64,000 nucleotides of DNA, taken from positions 88,297-152,296 of the forward strand of contig NZ_JAHKPS010000022.1 of assembly GCF_018860565.1 (NCBI RefSeq). Reading direction: 5' to 3'. Shown here in pieces: positions 28,258-36,883 of the stretch. The notes below the pieces were generated by a model that saw nothing but the letters and a program-made list of their open reading frames with translations, did no database searches and was not told the DNA's origin. The position numbers were made by a program, and so were the translations under genes. The DNA comes from Winogradskyella psychrotolerans (lineage in GTDB: Bacteria > Bacteroidota > Bacteroidia > Flavobacteriales > Flavobacteriaceae). Positions within the stretch are counted from its first letter, which is position 1; every line of letters begins with the position of its first letter.

Positions 28258-30564
28258 ATGAAATACGGTAGTTATATAAATAACGGACTTGAATATAAAA
28301 TAACAAATTCACAACCGCCTCGAGATTGGTTTAACATGTTGTGGAACTCAAAATACTTAGCCAGTGTAGGACAAAACCTTAATGGCTTTTCATTGTATCA
28401 AAATGAAGCAGGCGTTCTTACTAATCTATTTGGAAAGCAAGATGATAGAAGTGCGCCACGACATATTTACATAAGAGATAATGAGACTAACGACGTATGG
28501 TCCGTTGCACCAAATACAACTGGTGTTGAATTAGATGACTATAGTTGTACTCACGGATTGGGATACACTGTTTTAGAGAGTAAAAAAAATGGCATCAAAG
28601 TATCATTTCAAATATTTGTACCTCGTAAAGAAGCCGGAGAAATTTGGTCTGTAAAGGTATTGAATGAATCAGGTAGACCACGAAACATATCTGTATTTAG
28701 CGTAGCAAAAGTGATTTTAGATGGAGTAAATCTAACCTATGGGTATAATTCTGCTGTTGATGGTTATCACGATAGAGAAAAACAACGCTTGTTTTTTAGA
28801 AACCGATCGGTAAGTGTTATGACGGAAAAGTATCGTGCATTTACGTATACCGATGTGCCTTTTGATCACTTTGATATTAGCCGAGATGTGTTTTTAGGTC
28901 ACAACCTTAGTTTTGAAATGCCAGAATGTATAATTAAAGGACAATTAAGTGATAGTGATGCTTCAACAGAATATATGGTGTCTGCCTTACAGCACAATTT
29001 GAATCTGAATGATGGAGTTGAACAACGTATCAATATTGTCATGGGTATTGTATTTGATGAAGCTGAAGCCGATGAATTTACGACTTTATATGCCAATAGT
29101 GTTCGTATTGATGCCGAACTTAAAACTATTAAAAAACAAAATATAGCGAGATTAGGCCTTTCAGAATTAAACACTCCCGATGCCGATTTTAACCACCTAT
29201 TTAATGTTTGGATGAAACACCAGTTACATCTCATGGCAGATTGGGCGAGGTTTTATTTTAAGGGCTATCGCGATACACTTCAAGATGCCGCAGGCGTTGC
29301 TATTATAGACCCTGACCGCGCTTTAAAAATGTTAGAAAAAGCGTTAGAAAATCAAAAGAACAGTGGATTTTGTCCAAGAGCATTTAGAGTATCTTCTATG
29401 GAGGTCGCAGCAGCAGATAAACATTATTCTGACTCACCAAGTTGGATCAGTCACGCCACATATTCCATACTTCGAGAAACTGGAGATCTTAGCATGTTAG
29501 ATAAAGTTGTTTCCTATTCTGATAACGGAGAAGATACCATCTGGAATCACAACTTAAAAGCTTTAGATTTTCTTTGGAACGACAGAGGAGAACATGGCTT
29601 AGCATTAATAAGACATGGTGACTGGAATGACCTAATGGACCGCGTTGGTGCTGAAGGAAAAGGAGAAGGTGTTTGGATGAGTATAGCTCTTGCTAAAGCG
29701 CTTAAAGTGGTTGAAGAAATCGCAGCCTGGAAAGGTGATACCAAAATAAAAGCACAATGTGCCGAAAGATATCATGAAATTAAAGCGAATATCTTAAAAT
29801 ACGGTTGGGATGAAGATCACTTTATCTACGCTTACACAGATGCCGGAAATAAGGTGGGTGATAATGCCTCAGAAGAAGGACAAGTTTTCATAAATCCGCA
29901 GTCATGGGCTGTGCTTTCAGGCATTATTGATGCTGAAAAATATGAGGAGATCATGAAAAAAGTGGAACCTATGGTAGATACCCCTGTTGGTCCTGTTCAT
30001 AATTGGCCACCATTTACAAAATATAATAAAGACATTGGCTCTATAACTGGGATTCCACAAGGTAATTTTACCAATGGAAACGTGTATTGTCATGCCGCAT
30101 CATTTAAAATTGCCGCAGATTATGCTGCAGGACGAAACGATAAAGCCTTTGAAACCTTTAAAAGAATTCTACCTTCTGAGGAGAAATCAGAACCTTATGC
30201 ACAACCCAATAGTTATGTAGGACCTTCGGCATTACGAAAAGATAGACACGTCTCTGACGACCCATGGCGAACAGGTACTGTAGCTTGGAATATGCTCAAC
30301 TGTTTTGATAACCTATTAGGCTTTAAACGAACCTTAAAAGGAGTTACAATTGATCCTCAAATTCCTTCATTTTGGGACAATGTAACGTATACAAGAGTTT
30401 TCAGAGGGACTACTTTTAATGTCACCATAAAACGAGGTGATATACAAAATATGTTGGTTGACGGGAAAGAACAAACAGATAATTTTATTGAAGTACCTGA
30501 ATCTGGACTCAACAAAAAGGAAATCTCTATAGATTTTCAAATTGGAAAAACTAAAACGAATTAA
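28258..30564 (+). CDS. GH94-family glycoside phosphorylase
   Basis: The start MKYGSYINNGLEYKITN and the IYIRDNETNDVWS segment resemble cellobiose/chitobiose phosphorylases. GYRDTLQDAAGV (Gln342, Asp343) and GDWNDLMDR (residues 454-462) fit the family's active-site region, and the length of 768 residues is normal. There is no signal peptide. It would split a beta-linked disaccharide end with phosphate, giving a sugar 1-phosphate, commonly glucose 1-phosphate. It sits between the rhamnosidase and the sugar symporter and ends with its stop codon touching the next ATG. The acceptor sugar is unknown, but a rhamnosyl acceptor is suggested by context. Confidence 0.83.
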   Translation: MKYGSYINNGLEYKITNSQPPRDWFNMLWNSKYLASVGQNLNGFSLYQNEAGVLTNLFGKQDDRSAPRHIYIRDNETNDVWSVAPNTTGVELDDYSCTHGLGYTVLESKKNGIKVSFQIFVPRKEAGEIWSVKVLNESGRPRNISVFSVAKVILDGVNLTYGYNSAVDGYHDREKQRLFFRNRSVSVMTEKYRAFTYTDVPFDHFDISRDVFLGHNLSFEMPECIIKGQLSDSDASTEYMVSALQHNLNLNDGVEQRINIVMGIVFDEAEADEFTTLYANSVRIDAELKTIKKQNIARLGLSELNTPDADFNHLFNVWMKHQLHLMADWARFYFKGYRDTLQDAAGVAIIDPDRALKMLEKALENQKNSGFCPRAFRVSSMEVAAADKHYSDSPSWISHATYSILRETGDLSMLDKVVSYSDNGEDTIWNHNLKALDFLWNDRGEHGLALIRHGDWNDLMDRVGAEGKGEGVWMSIALAKALKVVEEIAAWKGDTKIKAQCAERYHEIKANILKYGWDEDHFIYAYTDAGNKVGDNASEEGQVFINPQSWAVLSGIIDAEKYEEIMKKVEPMVDTPVGPVHNWPPFTKYNKDIGSITGIPQGNFTNGNVYCHAASFKIAADYAAGRNDKAFETFKRILPSEEKSEPYAQPNSYVGPSALRKDRHVSDDPWRTGTVAWNMLNCFDNLLGFKRTLKGVTIDPQIPSFWDNVTYTRVFRGTTFNVTIKRGDIQNMLVDGKEQTDNFIEVPESGLNKKEISIDFQIGKTKTN

Positions 30565-32223
30565 ATGAAGTTAAATAAACAAAATATTGGTGTAGAGGAA
30601 AATATATCGATAAAAGAAAAGATTGGTTTTAGTTTAGGCGATACAGCTTCAAATCTTGTGTGGCAGACCTTAATGATTTTTCAACTGTATTTTTATACCG
30701 ATATTTTTGGCTTGCCAGCAGCTGTCGTAGGAACCATGTTTTTAATAACAAAAATATGGGATTCCATAAACGATCCTGTAATGGGACTTATTGCCGATCG
30801 CACCAATACAAAATGGGGAAAATTCCGTCCTTTTCTTTTGTGGTTAGCCTTACCATTTGCACTGGTAGGTGTACTCACTTTTACAACACCAGATTTTAGC
30901 CTAACAGGCAAAATTATATACGCCTATGTAACCTATACGCTTATGATGATGGTATATACGGCTATAAATATTCCTTATTCTTCATTGATGGGAGTTGTTT
31001 CTGCAAGTCCTTCTCAGCGCGCTAGTTTTTCACAATACAGATTTATGTTTGCGTTTACAGGCGGATTGCTTGTGCAAGCCTTAACACTTCCATTAGTCAA
31101 TAGTATCGGTGGAGATAATACCAGTGTGTTTTCAGCAGAATTAAATACCAATCAAATTGTGATTACTGAACATGGTGTTGGAGCTTCAAAATTAGTTTTA
31201 AATGCAGATATAGGAGAAGAAGACCTGTTAACTAAAAACGTTACCGTAATCGTTTATAAAAATGATCTAAAAAATGAAATAGATGATACAACAGATATTT
31301 TATATCTCGAAGAAGGTTTTGGAACCCATACTTTAAATCCTTCAACCTATTTTGACGAAACTATTTCATCTAAGGAAATATCAGTTCAGGTGGTTAATGA
31401 AGCTAAAGGCTTTCAAGGGGTCATGATTGTATTTGGAATTATGTCCATCATCATGTTTCTAACCACATTTTATACCACCAAAGAGCGTGTTTCGCCTCCC
31501 AAAGAGCAGAAAACAAATATCAAAAATGACTTTAAAGACTTATTTAGCAATAAGCCTTGGTTGGTGCTTTTAGTTATTGGAGTGATAAGTTTGGCGTACG
31601 TTGCCATTAGATATGGGTCGGTTATGTATTATTTTAAATACTACATAGAAGATGAATCACTAGTAAGTTCGTTTCTAGTGTCAGGAACTATAGTCACTAT
31701 CATTGCGATTTCTTTTACAGAGAAACTATGCAACCGATTTGGTAAAAAGAAAGTTGTAATTGCCTGCCAACTCATTGCTGGTACGTTTACAGCCCTATTC
31801 TTCTTTGTCGATAAATCTAATATTACTATGATATTCGCTCTTAATATCATTGTAAGTTTAGCTTCAGGTCCACCAGCACCAATCTTATTTGCGATGTATA
31901 CGGATACGGCAAGTTATTCTGAATGGAAAAATAACAGACGTGCTACTGGCTTAATTATGTCGGCTTCTACCATGGCTCAAAAATTTGGACTTACTATTGG
32001 AGCAGCGCTCGCAGGTTGGATATTAGCTTTTTATGGATTTAAGGCTAATACAGTTCAAACAACAGAATCTGCTTTTGGAATTCTTTTAATGGTAAGTTTA
32101 ATTCCTGCTGCTGGTAGTTTCCTTGTTGCTGGTATTATGAGTTTCTATCCACTTGATAATAAAACCATGGATAAAATTGAGGGTGAATTGAAATCGAGAA
32201 GAGCCCTAACAGAAAAACAATAA
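30565..32223 (+). CDS. GPH-family (MFS) sugar:cation symporter with a large periplasmic insertion
   Basis: This inner-membrane transporter of the glycoside-pentoside-hexuronide family has about 12 helices and the loop-2/3 motif DRTNTKWGKFRPFLLW. At 552 residues it is about 100 longer than usual. The extra stretch (about residues 185-285, rich in beta-type and acidic sequence) sits between helices 5 and 6, which should be periplasmic. It would import the di- or oligosaccharides acted on by the flanking cytoplasmic GH78 and GH94 enzymes, or rhamnose itself. The start codon abuts the GH94 stop. Substrate is inferred. Confidence 0.88.
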   Translation: MKLNKQNIGVEENISIKEKIGFSLGDTASNLVWQTLMIFQLYFYTDIFGLPAAVVGTMFLITKIWDSINDPVMGLIADRTNTKWGKFRPFLLWLALPFALVGVLTFTTPDFSLTGKIIYAYVTYTLMMMVYTAINIPYSSLMGVVSASPSQRASFSQYRFMFAFTGGLLVQALTLPLVNSIGGDNTSVFSAELNTNQIVITEHGVGASKLVLNADIGEEDLLTKNVTVIVYKNDLKNEIDDTTDILYLEEGFGTHTLNPSTYFDETISSKEISVQVVNEAKGFQGVMIVFGIMSIIMFLTTFYTTKERVSPPKEQKTNIKNDFKDLFSNKPWLVLLVIGVISLAYVAIRYGSVMYYFKYYIEDESLVSSFLVSGTIVTIIAISFTEKLCNRFGKKKVVIACQLIAGTFTALFFFVDKSNITMIFALNIIVSLASGPPAPILFAMYTDTASYSEWKNNRRATGLIMSASTMAQKFGLTIGAALAGWILAFYGFKANTVQTTESAFGILLMVSLIPAAGSFLVAGIMSFYPLDNKTMDKIEGELKSRRALTEKQ

Positions 32224-32246
32224 ATTTTGTAAAAAATTAAAAGACT

Positions 32247-33473
32247 ATGACATTGTCAATAAGATTTATAGCGATCACAATTTCGATTTTAGTTTTAACA
32301 TCGTGTAAAAATAAAGTTGAAGTTAAAGAACACACTGAGGAAACAAAGCAAGAACTCGTGAAACGGGTTTTTTCGTTAGCAGAACATCAGTATGATTATT
32401 TAATAAATAAAATAGATACTATTTCACCATTATTGAACCCTAGAAGTTTAAACAAGGATGGGTCGCTTAGAATGGCTTACAAACAAGACTGGACTTGTGG
32501 TTTTTTTCCAGGTTCACTATGGTATTTATACGAGCAAACAAATGATAATAAGTGGAAAATAGAGGCCGAAAAATTTACAGAGGCCTTAGATTCTGCTCAA
32601 TTTGTAAAATGGAATCACGATGTTGGATTTATGATACAAAACTCTTTTGGACAAGGCTATCGTCTTACCGGAAATGAAACTTATAAACAAGCCGTTGTTG
32701 ATGCAGCAAAATCGTTAAGTACACGTTACCGACCTGTTGCAAAAGTCATCCAGTCTTGGGATACAGATGCCCCATGGATTCAAGGTAAAGGGTTAGATAT
32801 GCCTATTATTATTGATAATATGATGAACCTGAATTTACTATATCAAGCCACTAAGCACACGGCAGATTCAACGTTTGCAAATATTGCAAATGCACACGCA
32901 ACCACAACGATTAAAAACCAATATAGACCTGATTATAGTTGTTATCATATTATAGACTACGACCATATTACGGGAGACGTACGTAAAAAAGTAAATTTTC
33001 AAGGCTACGCTGATGAGTCTGCTTGGGCACGTGGACAGGCATGGGGTTTATATGGCTATACGGAAGCTTATAAAGAATCGGGACATAAAATATTCCTAGA
33101 GCACGCTAAGAAGATAGCTAATTATATAATGAATAACGATAAAATTCCTGATGATAATATTCCTTATTGGGATTATGATGCCGAAAGTACTGAAGAGATT
33201 CCTCGAGATGCCTCAGCAGCAGCTATAGTGGCATCAGCATTATTGGAATTACAAGCATTTGATTCAGCGCGTAAAAATGAATATTTAGATTACACCGAAA
33301 CCATCTTAAGAACGCTTTCATCTGATGACTATTTAGCTCAAAAAAATGAAAACGGAGGCTTTATCTTAAAACATTCTGTGGGCAATTTTCATGAAAATAA
33401 TGAAACCGATGCTCCACTAAATTATGCTGACTACTACTATTTAGAGGCTTTAATTCGATGGTCTAATATATAA
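32247..33473 (+). CDS. GH88-type unsaturated uronyl hydrolase
   Basis: The lipoprotein-type N-terminus (ILVLTSCKN) suggests a periplasmic or membrane-anchored enzyme. The (alpha/alpha)6 domain carries DWTCGFFPGSLWYLYE, HDVGFM, the aspartate segment MPIIIDNMMNL and ADESAWARGQAWGLYGY, as in unsaturated glucuronyl hydrolases. It removes the 4,5-unsaturated uronic acid left by a lyase, releasing the sugar that rearranges to the KduI substrate. GH88 members prefer unsaturated glucuronate, while GH105 members prefer galacturonate. The sequence looks closer to GH88 but the distinction is not certain. Last gene of the 16198 run. Confidence 0.87.
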   Translation: MTLSIRFIAITISILVLTSCKNKVEVKEHTEETKQELVKRVFSLAEHQYDYLINKIDTISPLLNPRSLNKDGSLRMAYKQDWTCGFFPGSLWYLYEQTNDNKWKIEAEKFTEALDSAQFVKWNHDVGFMIQNSFGQGYRLTGNETYKQAVVDAAKSLSTRYRPVAKVIQSWDTDAPWIQGKGLDMPIIIDNMMNLNLLYQATKHTADSTFANIANAHATTTIKNQYRPDYSCYHIIDYDHITGDVRKKVNFQGYADESAWARGQAWGLYGYTEAYKESGHKIFLEHAKKIANYIMNNDKIPDDNIPYWDYDAESTEEIPRDASAAAIVASALLELQAFDSARKNEYLDYTETILRTLSSDDYLAQKNENGGFILKHSVGNFHENNETDAPLNYADYYYLEALIRWSNI

Positions 33474-33495
33474 CGGTATCATTTAAAAACGGAAA

Positions 33496-33591
33496 TTTAT
33501 ACATACTGCTCAAACCTTTATAAGTTTTGTCTTTTATTCATTGCTGAGCCGTATAATATTATGAATTTAGAAGTTTTTATATATATATTTG
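33496..33591 (+). promoter_or_regulatory. Third copy of the bipartite promoter element, upstream of susC
   Basis: TTTATAC at 33496 and TTTGTCT at 33526 (30-base spacing) precede a -7 element TATATTTG at 33584, giving 58 bases from second box to -7. GAGAAT follows the -7, resembling the GAGAG in the other two copies. A 100-base untranslated leader separates it from susC. Confidence 0.7.
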
Positions 33592-33693
33592 AGAATACTA
33601 TAATAATTAGCTATTATATTACTAACAACTAACTTTTTAGGGTACTTTTTTGACGTTTCTTTAAAAGCCTTATAATTCTAAATTCAATTTTTT

Positions 33694-36600
33694 ATGGGAA
33701 TTAAACATTTTAAACTCTCTACGTTTCTCTGTGTTTTTATAATTACATCATTTTCAATTTTACATGCTCAAGAAATTCAAATAACTGGAAAAGTGACTTC
33801 ATTAGAAGATGAAATGCCTATGCCAGGTGTATCGATCATTGTCGTAGGTAAGAACAAAGGAACGAATACTGATTTTAATGGTGATTATTCAATAGACGCA
33901 GAAAAAGGAGACGTACTTCGCTTTAGCTATATTGGCTTCTCTGAACAGAAGGTAACTATAGGAGATAATACCGTTATTAATATTCAATTGGTTGAATCTG
34001 TTGAGGCACTTAACGAAGTCGTGGTTACTGCTTTAGGAATTTCACGTAAGGAACAAGCTTTAGGCTATGCTATATCTAAGGTTGATGGAGAAGAACTCGC
34101 TGAAATAAAAAGTATTAATGCAGTCAACTCATTAGCTGGTAAAGTTGCCGGTGTAGATATTGCCCAACCAAATACAGGATCGGGTGGTTCATCTAAAATT
34201 ATTATTCGTGGAAACACAAAATTTAATGGCTCTAATCAACCGCTATACGTCATTGATGGTGTACCAATGGATAACAACTCTTTTGGGCAAGCCGGACAAT
34301 ATGGTGGTCAAGATTTAGGAGATGGTATCTCTTCTGTAAACTCAGATGACATAGAAACGATATCTGTTTTAAAAGGCCCTGCAGCAGCAGCGTTATATGG
34401 TTCTAGAGGTGGAAACGGTGTCATTTTAATTACAACAAAATCGTTTAAAAAGAACTCGAAATCTAAATTTAATATTAATTTTTCAACAAACTCTACGTTT
34501 GATGAGGTCATAAGTGGATACGAAGATGTTCAACATGTGTATGGTCAAGGTATCGGAACACCTCCAAGAGATATAGGTGACGCTACAGGTATGTGGAGTT
34601 GGGGTGGTAAAATGGATCCAAATTTACAATTCATCTCTTTCGATGGACAGTATAGAGATTATGGTGTAAAAAAAGATAATATTGAGTCCTTTTTCAGAAC
34701 AGGTTATACCATTCAAAATACTATCTCTTTATCTGGTGGTAATGAATCTGCCAACTTATTATTTTCTGCATCAGATGTAAAAATGGAGGATATTGTTCCA
34801 AATAGCGGTTTACATAGAAATAACTTCACTTTAAAAGGGCATATGAAAATGTGGGAGAAATTAACTTTAGATGCCAAAGTTAATTTTACTCTAGAAGATG
34901 TAGATAATAGACCTTATTTGGGTTATTCTGGTGCAAATACGGCATTAGCACTTTTGGGCTTACCAGGAAATATTGATCAGCAATGGTTACAAGATAGTGC
35001 AACGGATGTCAACGGTGATTATGTGTTTTGGAATTCTGCAACACGAATTATCAATCCTTACTATTCATTGTATAACATGAAAAATGAATCTAATAAGAAT
35101 AGAGTTTTAGGATATGCCTCTTTAAACTATCATATCACAGATTGGTTAGATTTCAAATTCAAATCTGGTATAGATACATTTACATATGATTATTATAATT
35201 ACTCACCAAGAACAACACCTTTAGCTGAATGGGGAGAACTAACAAAAATAGACTCAAGAACTACTGAAATTAATACTGAATTTCTACTTTCTGCGAATAA
35301 AGAGCTTAACGATAATTGGACCGTTGGAGCAAGTCTTGGTGGAAACATTATGAATTATGAAAGTTCAACAAATACTATACTTGGTAAAAACCAAGGGTCA
35401 GAAGATGTCATCTCTATAAATAATTATAATGAATTCATTGTAGGACGACAAAATCCTAGAAAATCAGTCAGGTCGTTTTACGGATTTGCAAATGTTAGTT
35501 TTAAAGATTACGCCTTTTTAGATGTCACAGGCAGACAAGATTGGTCATCTACATTAAAAAAAGGAAATAACGGCTATTTTTACCCATCTTTTACAGGTGC
35601 TTTAGTCTTAACCAAGGCCATAGAAAATATAAAATCTAAAACGATACCTTATGCAAAATTAAGAGCCTCATATGCAGAAGTTGGTGGAGATACAGATCCT
35701 TATGCTTATAATACCTTTTTCGATTATCCATATTCTTCAAACGGAGCAAATTTTTCAACCGTAAATGATATTACTTATTTTACCAATATTAACCCTTCAA
35801 GAACCAAAGGATATGAATTTGGTTTAGACGCAAAACTTTTTAATTGGAGAGTTGGTTTAGATGTCACATACTACAATCAAACTACCTATGACGAAATAAT
35901 GAATATTCCTATTTCTAATTCAAACGGTTTTGAATCTGCTAGTATTAATGCAGGTGAAATCAACAATAAAGGATGGGAAGTAATGGTAAATTTTGTACCT
36001 ATTAAAACAGATGATCTCCGTTGGGATTTAACATTCAATTTTGCCAACAATGAGAACAAAATTGTAAAATTACATGAGGAAGCAAAAAGACAAACCATTG
36101 CAAGAGCAGATTGGATTAGCTCATTGATTACTGCAGAGGAAGGTGGCTCTTATGGAGATATTGTAGGTTATGACTTTAAACGCACTGAGGATGGTACTCC
36201 TATATTAGGTGCTAATGGACTACCTTTAAGATCTGATGAACAAGTGTCTTTAGGTAATGGACAATATAAATTTACTGGAGGTATTACCAATGGTATCCAA
36301 TATAAAGGATTTAGGTTAAGAGCTTTAATTCAAATTAAATCTGGAGCAGATATATTATCTATGACCAATCAAAAATTATATCAACAAGGGGCACATATTG
36401 GAACCTTAGAAGGACGAGAAGGATGGGCACTGTCCGAATCAGAAAGGGAAAGTGCTGGCGAACTTCCAAGTAATTGGGTTGCCACAGGTGGTTACCTAGC
36501 ACAAGGGGTTATTGAAGATGGAGTTGGCGCAGACGGAAATCCAAATTATAGAGCTAATGACGTTTATGTAAATCCTAAAGATTATTGGGGCAGTATTGCA

Positions 36601-36879
36601 AATTCGCACATTATAAAACCTTTTATATACGATGCAACGTATGTAAAATTAAGAGAGGTATCTTTATCTTATTCTTTAGGCCCAGAACAATTGAAAAATA
36701 TTAAATTCTTAAATGGTTTAACCTTTTCTATTATCGGTAGAAATTTATGGTTAATTCATTCAAATGTACCTAATGTCGATCCCGAATCAACTTACAATAT
36801 TAGTAATGGACAAGGCTATGAATATGGCTCTTTACCACAAAGACGAAGTTACGGATTTAACTTAACTGCAAAATTTTAA
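33694..36879 (+). CDS. susC: SusC/RagA-family TonB-dependent outer-membrane transporter
   Basis: This 1061-residue protein has a signal peptide ending near HAQE, a carboxypeptidase-regulatory-like domain (about 25-110, ITGKVTSLEDEMPMPGVSI), a TonB-box/RagA start region (LNEVVVTALGISRKEQALGYA), a plug with LYVIDGVPMDN and IETISVLKGPAAAALYGSRG, and a C-terminal 22-strand-type barrel. It should import large oligosaccharides of the target polymer with the SusD lid encoded four bases later. It has its own conserved promoter, distinct from the preceding enzyme operon. Confidence 0.97.
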   Translation: MGIKHFKLSTFLCVFIITSFSILHAQEIQITGKVTSLEDEMPMPGVSIIVVGKNKGTNTDFNGDYSIDAEKGDVLRFSYIGFSEQKVTIGDNTVINIQLVESVEALNEVVVTALGISRKEQALGYAISKVDGEELAEIKSINAVNSLAGKVAGVDIAQPNTGSGGSSKIIIRGNTKFNGSNQPLYVIDGVPMDNNSFGQAGQYGGQDLGDGISSVNSDDIETISVLKGPAAAALYGSRGGNGVILITTKSFKKNSKSKFNINFSTNSTFDEVISGYEDVQHVYGQGIGTPPRDIGDATGMWSWGGKMDPNLQFISFDGQYRDYGVKKDNIESFFRTGYTIQNTISLSGGNESANLLFSASDVKMEDIVPNSGLHRNNFTLKGHMKMWEKLTLDAKVNFTLEDVDNRPYLGYSGANTALALLGLPGNIDQQWLQDSATDVNGDYVFWNSATRIINPYYSLYNMKNESNKNRVLGYASLNYHITDWLDFKFKSGIDTFTYDYYNYSPRTTPLAEWGELTKIDSRTTEINTEFLLSANKELNDNWTVGASLGGNIMNYESSTNTILGKNQGSEDVISINNYNEFIVGRQNPRKSVRSFYGFANVSFKDYAFLDVTGRQDWSSTLKKGNNGYFYPSFTGALVLTKAIENIKSKTIPYAKLRASYAEVGGDTDPYAYNTFFDYPYSSNGANFSTVNDITYFTNINPSRTKGYEFGLDAKLFNWRVGLDVTYYNQTTYDEIMNIPISNSNGFESASINAGEINNKGWEVMVNFVPIKTDDLRWDLTFNFANNENKIVKLHEEAKRQTIARADWISSLITAEEGGSYGDIVGYDFKRTEDGTPILGANGLPLRSDEQVSLGNGQYKFTGGITNGIQYKGFRLRALIQIKSGADILSMTNQKLYQQGAHIGTLEGREGWALSESERESAGELPSNWVATGGYLAQGVIEDGVGADGNPNYRANDVYVNPKDYWGSIANSHIIKPFIYDATYVKLREVSLSYSLGPEQLKNIKFLNGLTFSIIGRNLWLIHSNVPNVDPESTYNISNGQGYEYGSLPQRRSYGFNLTAKF

Positions 36880-36883
36880 AAAA

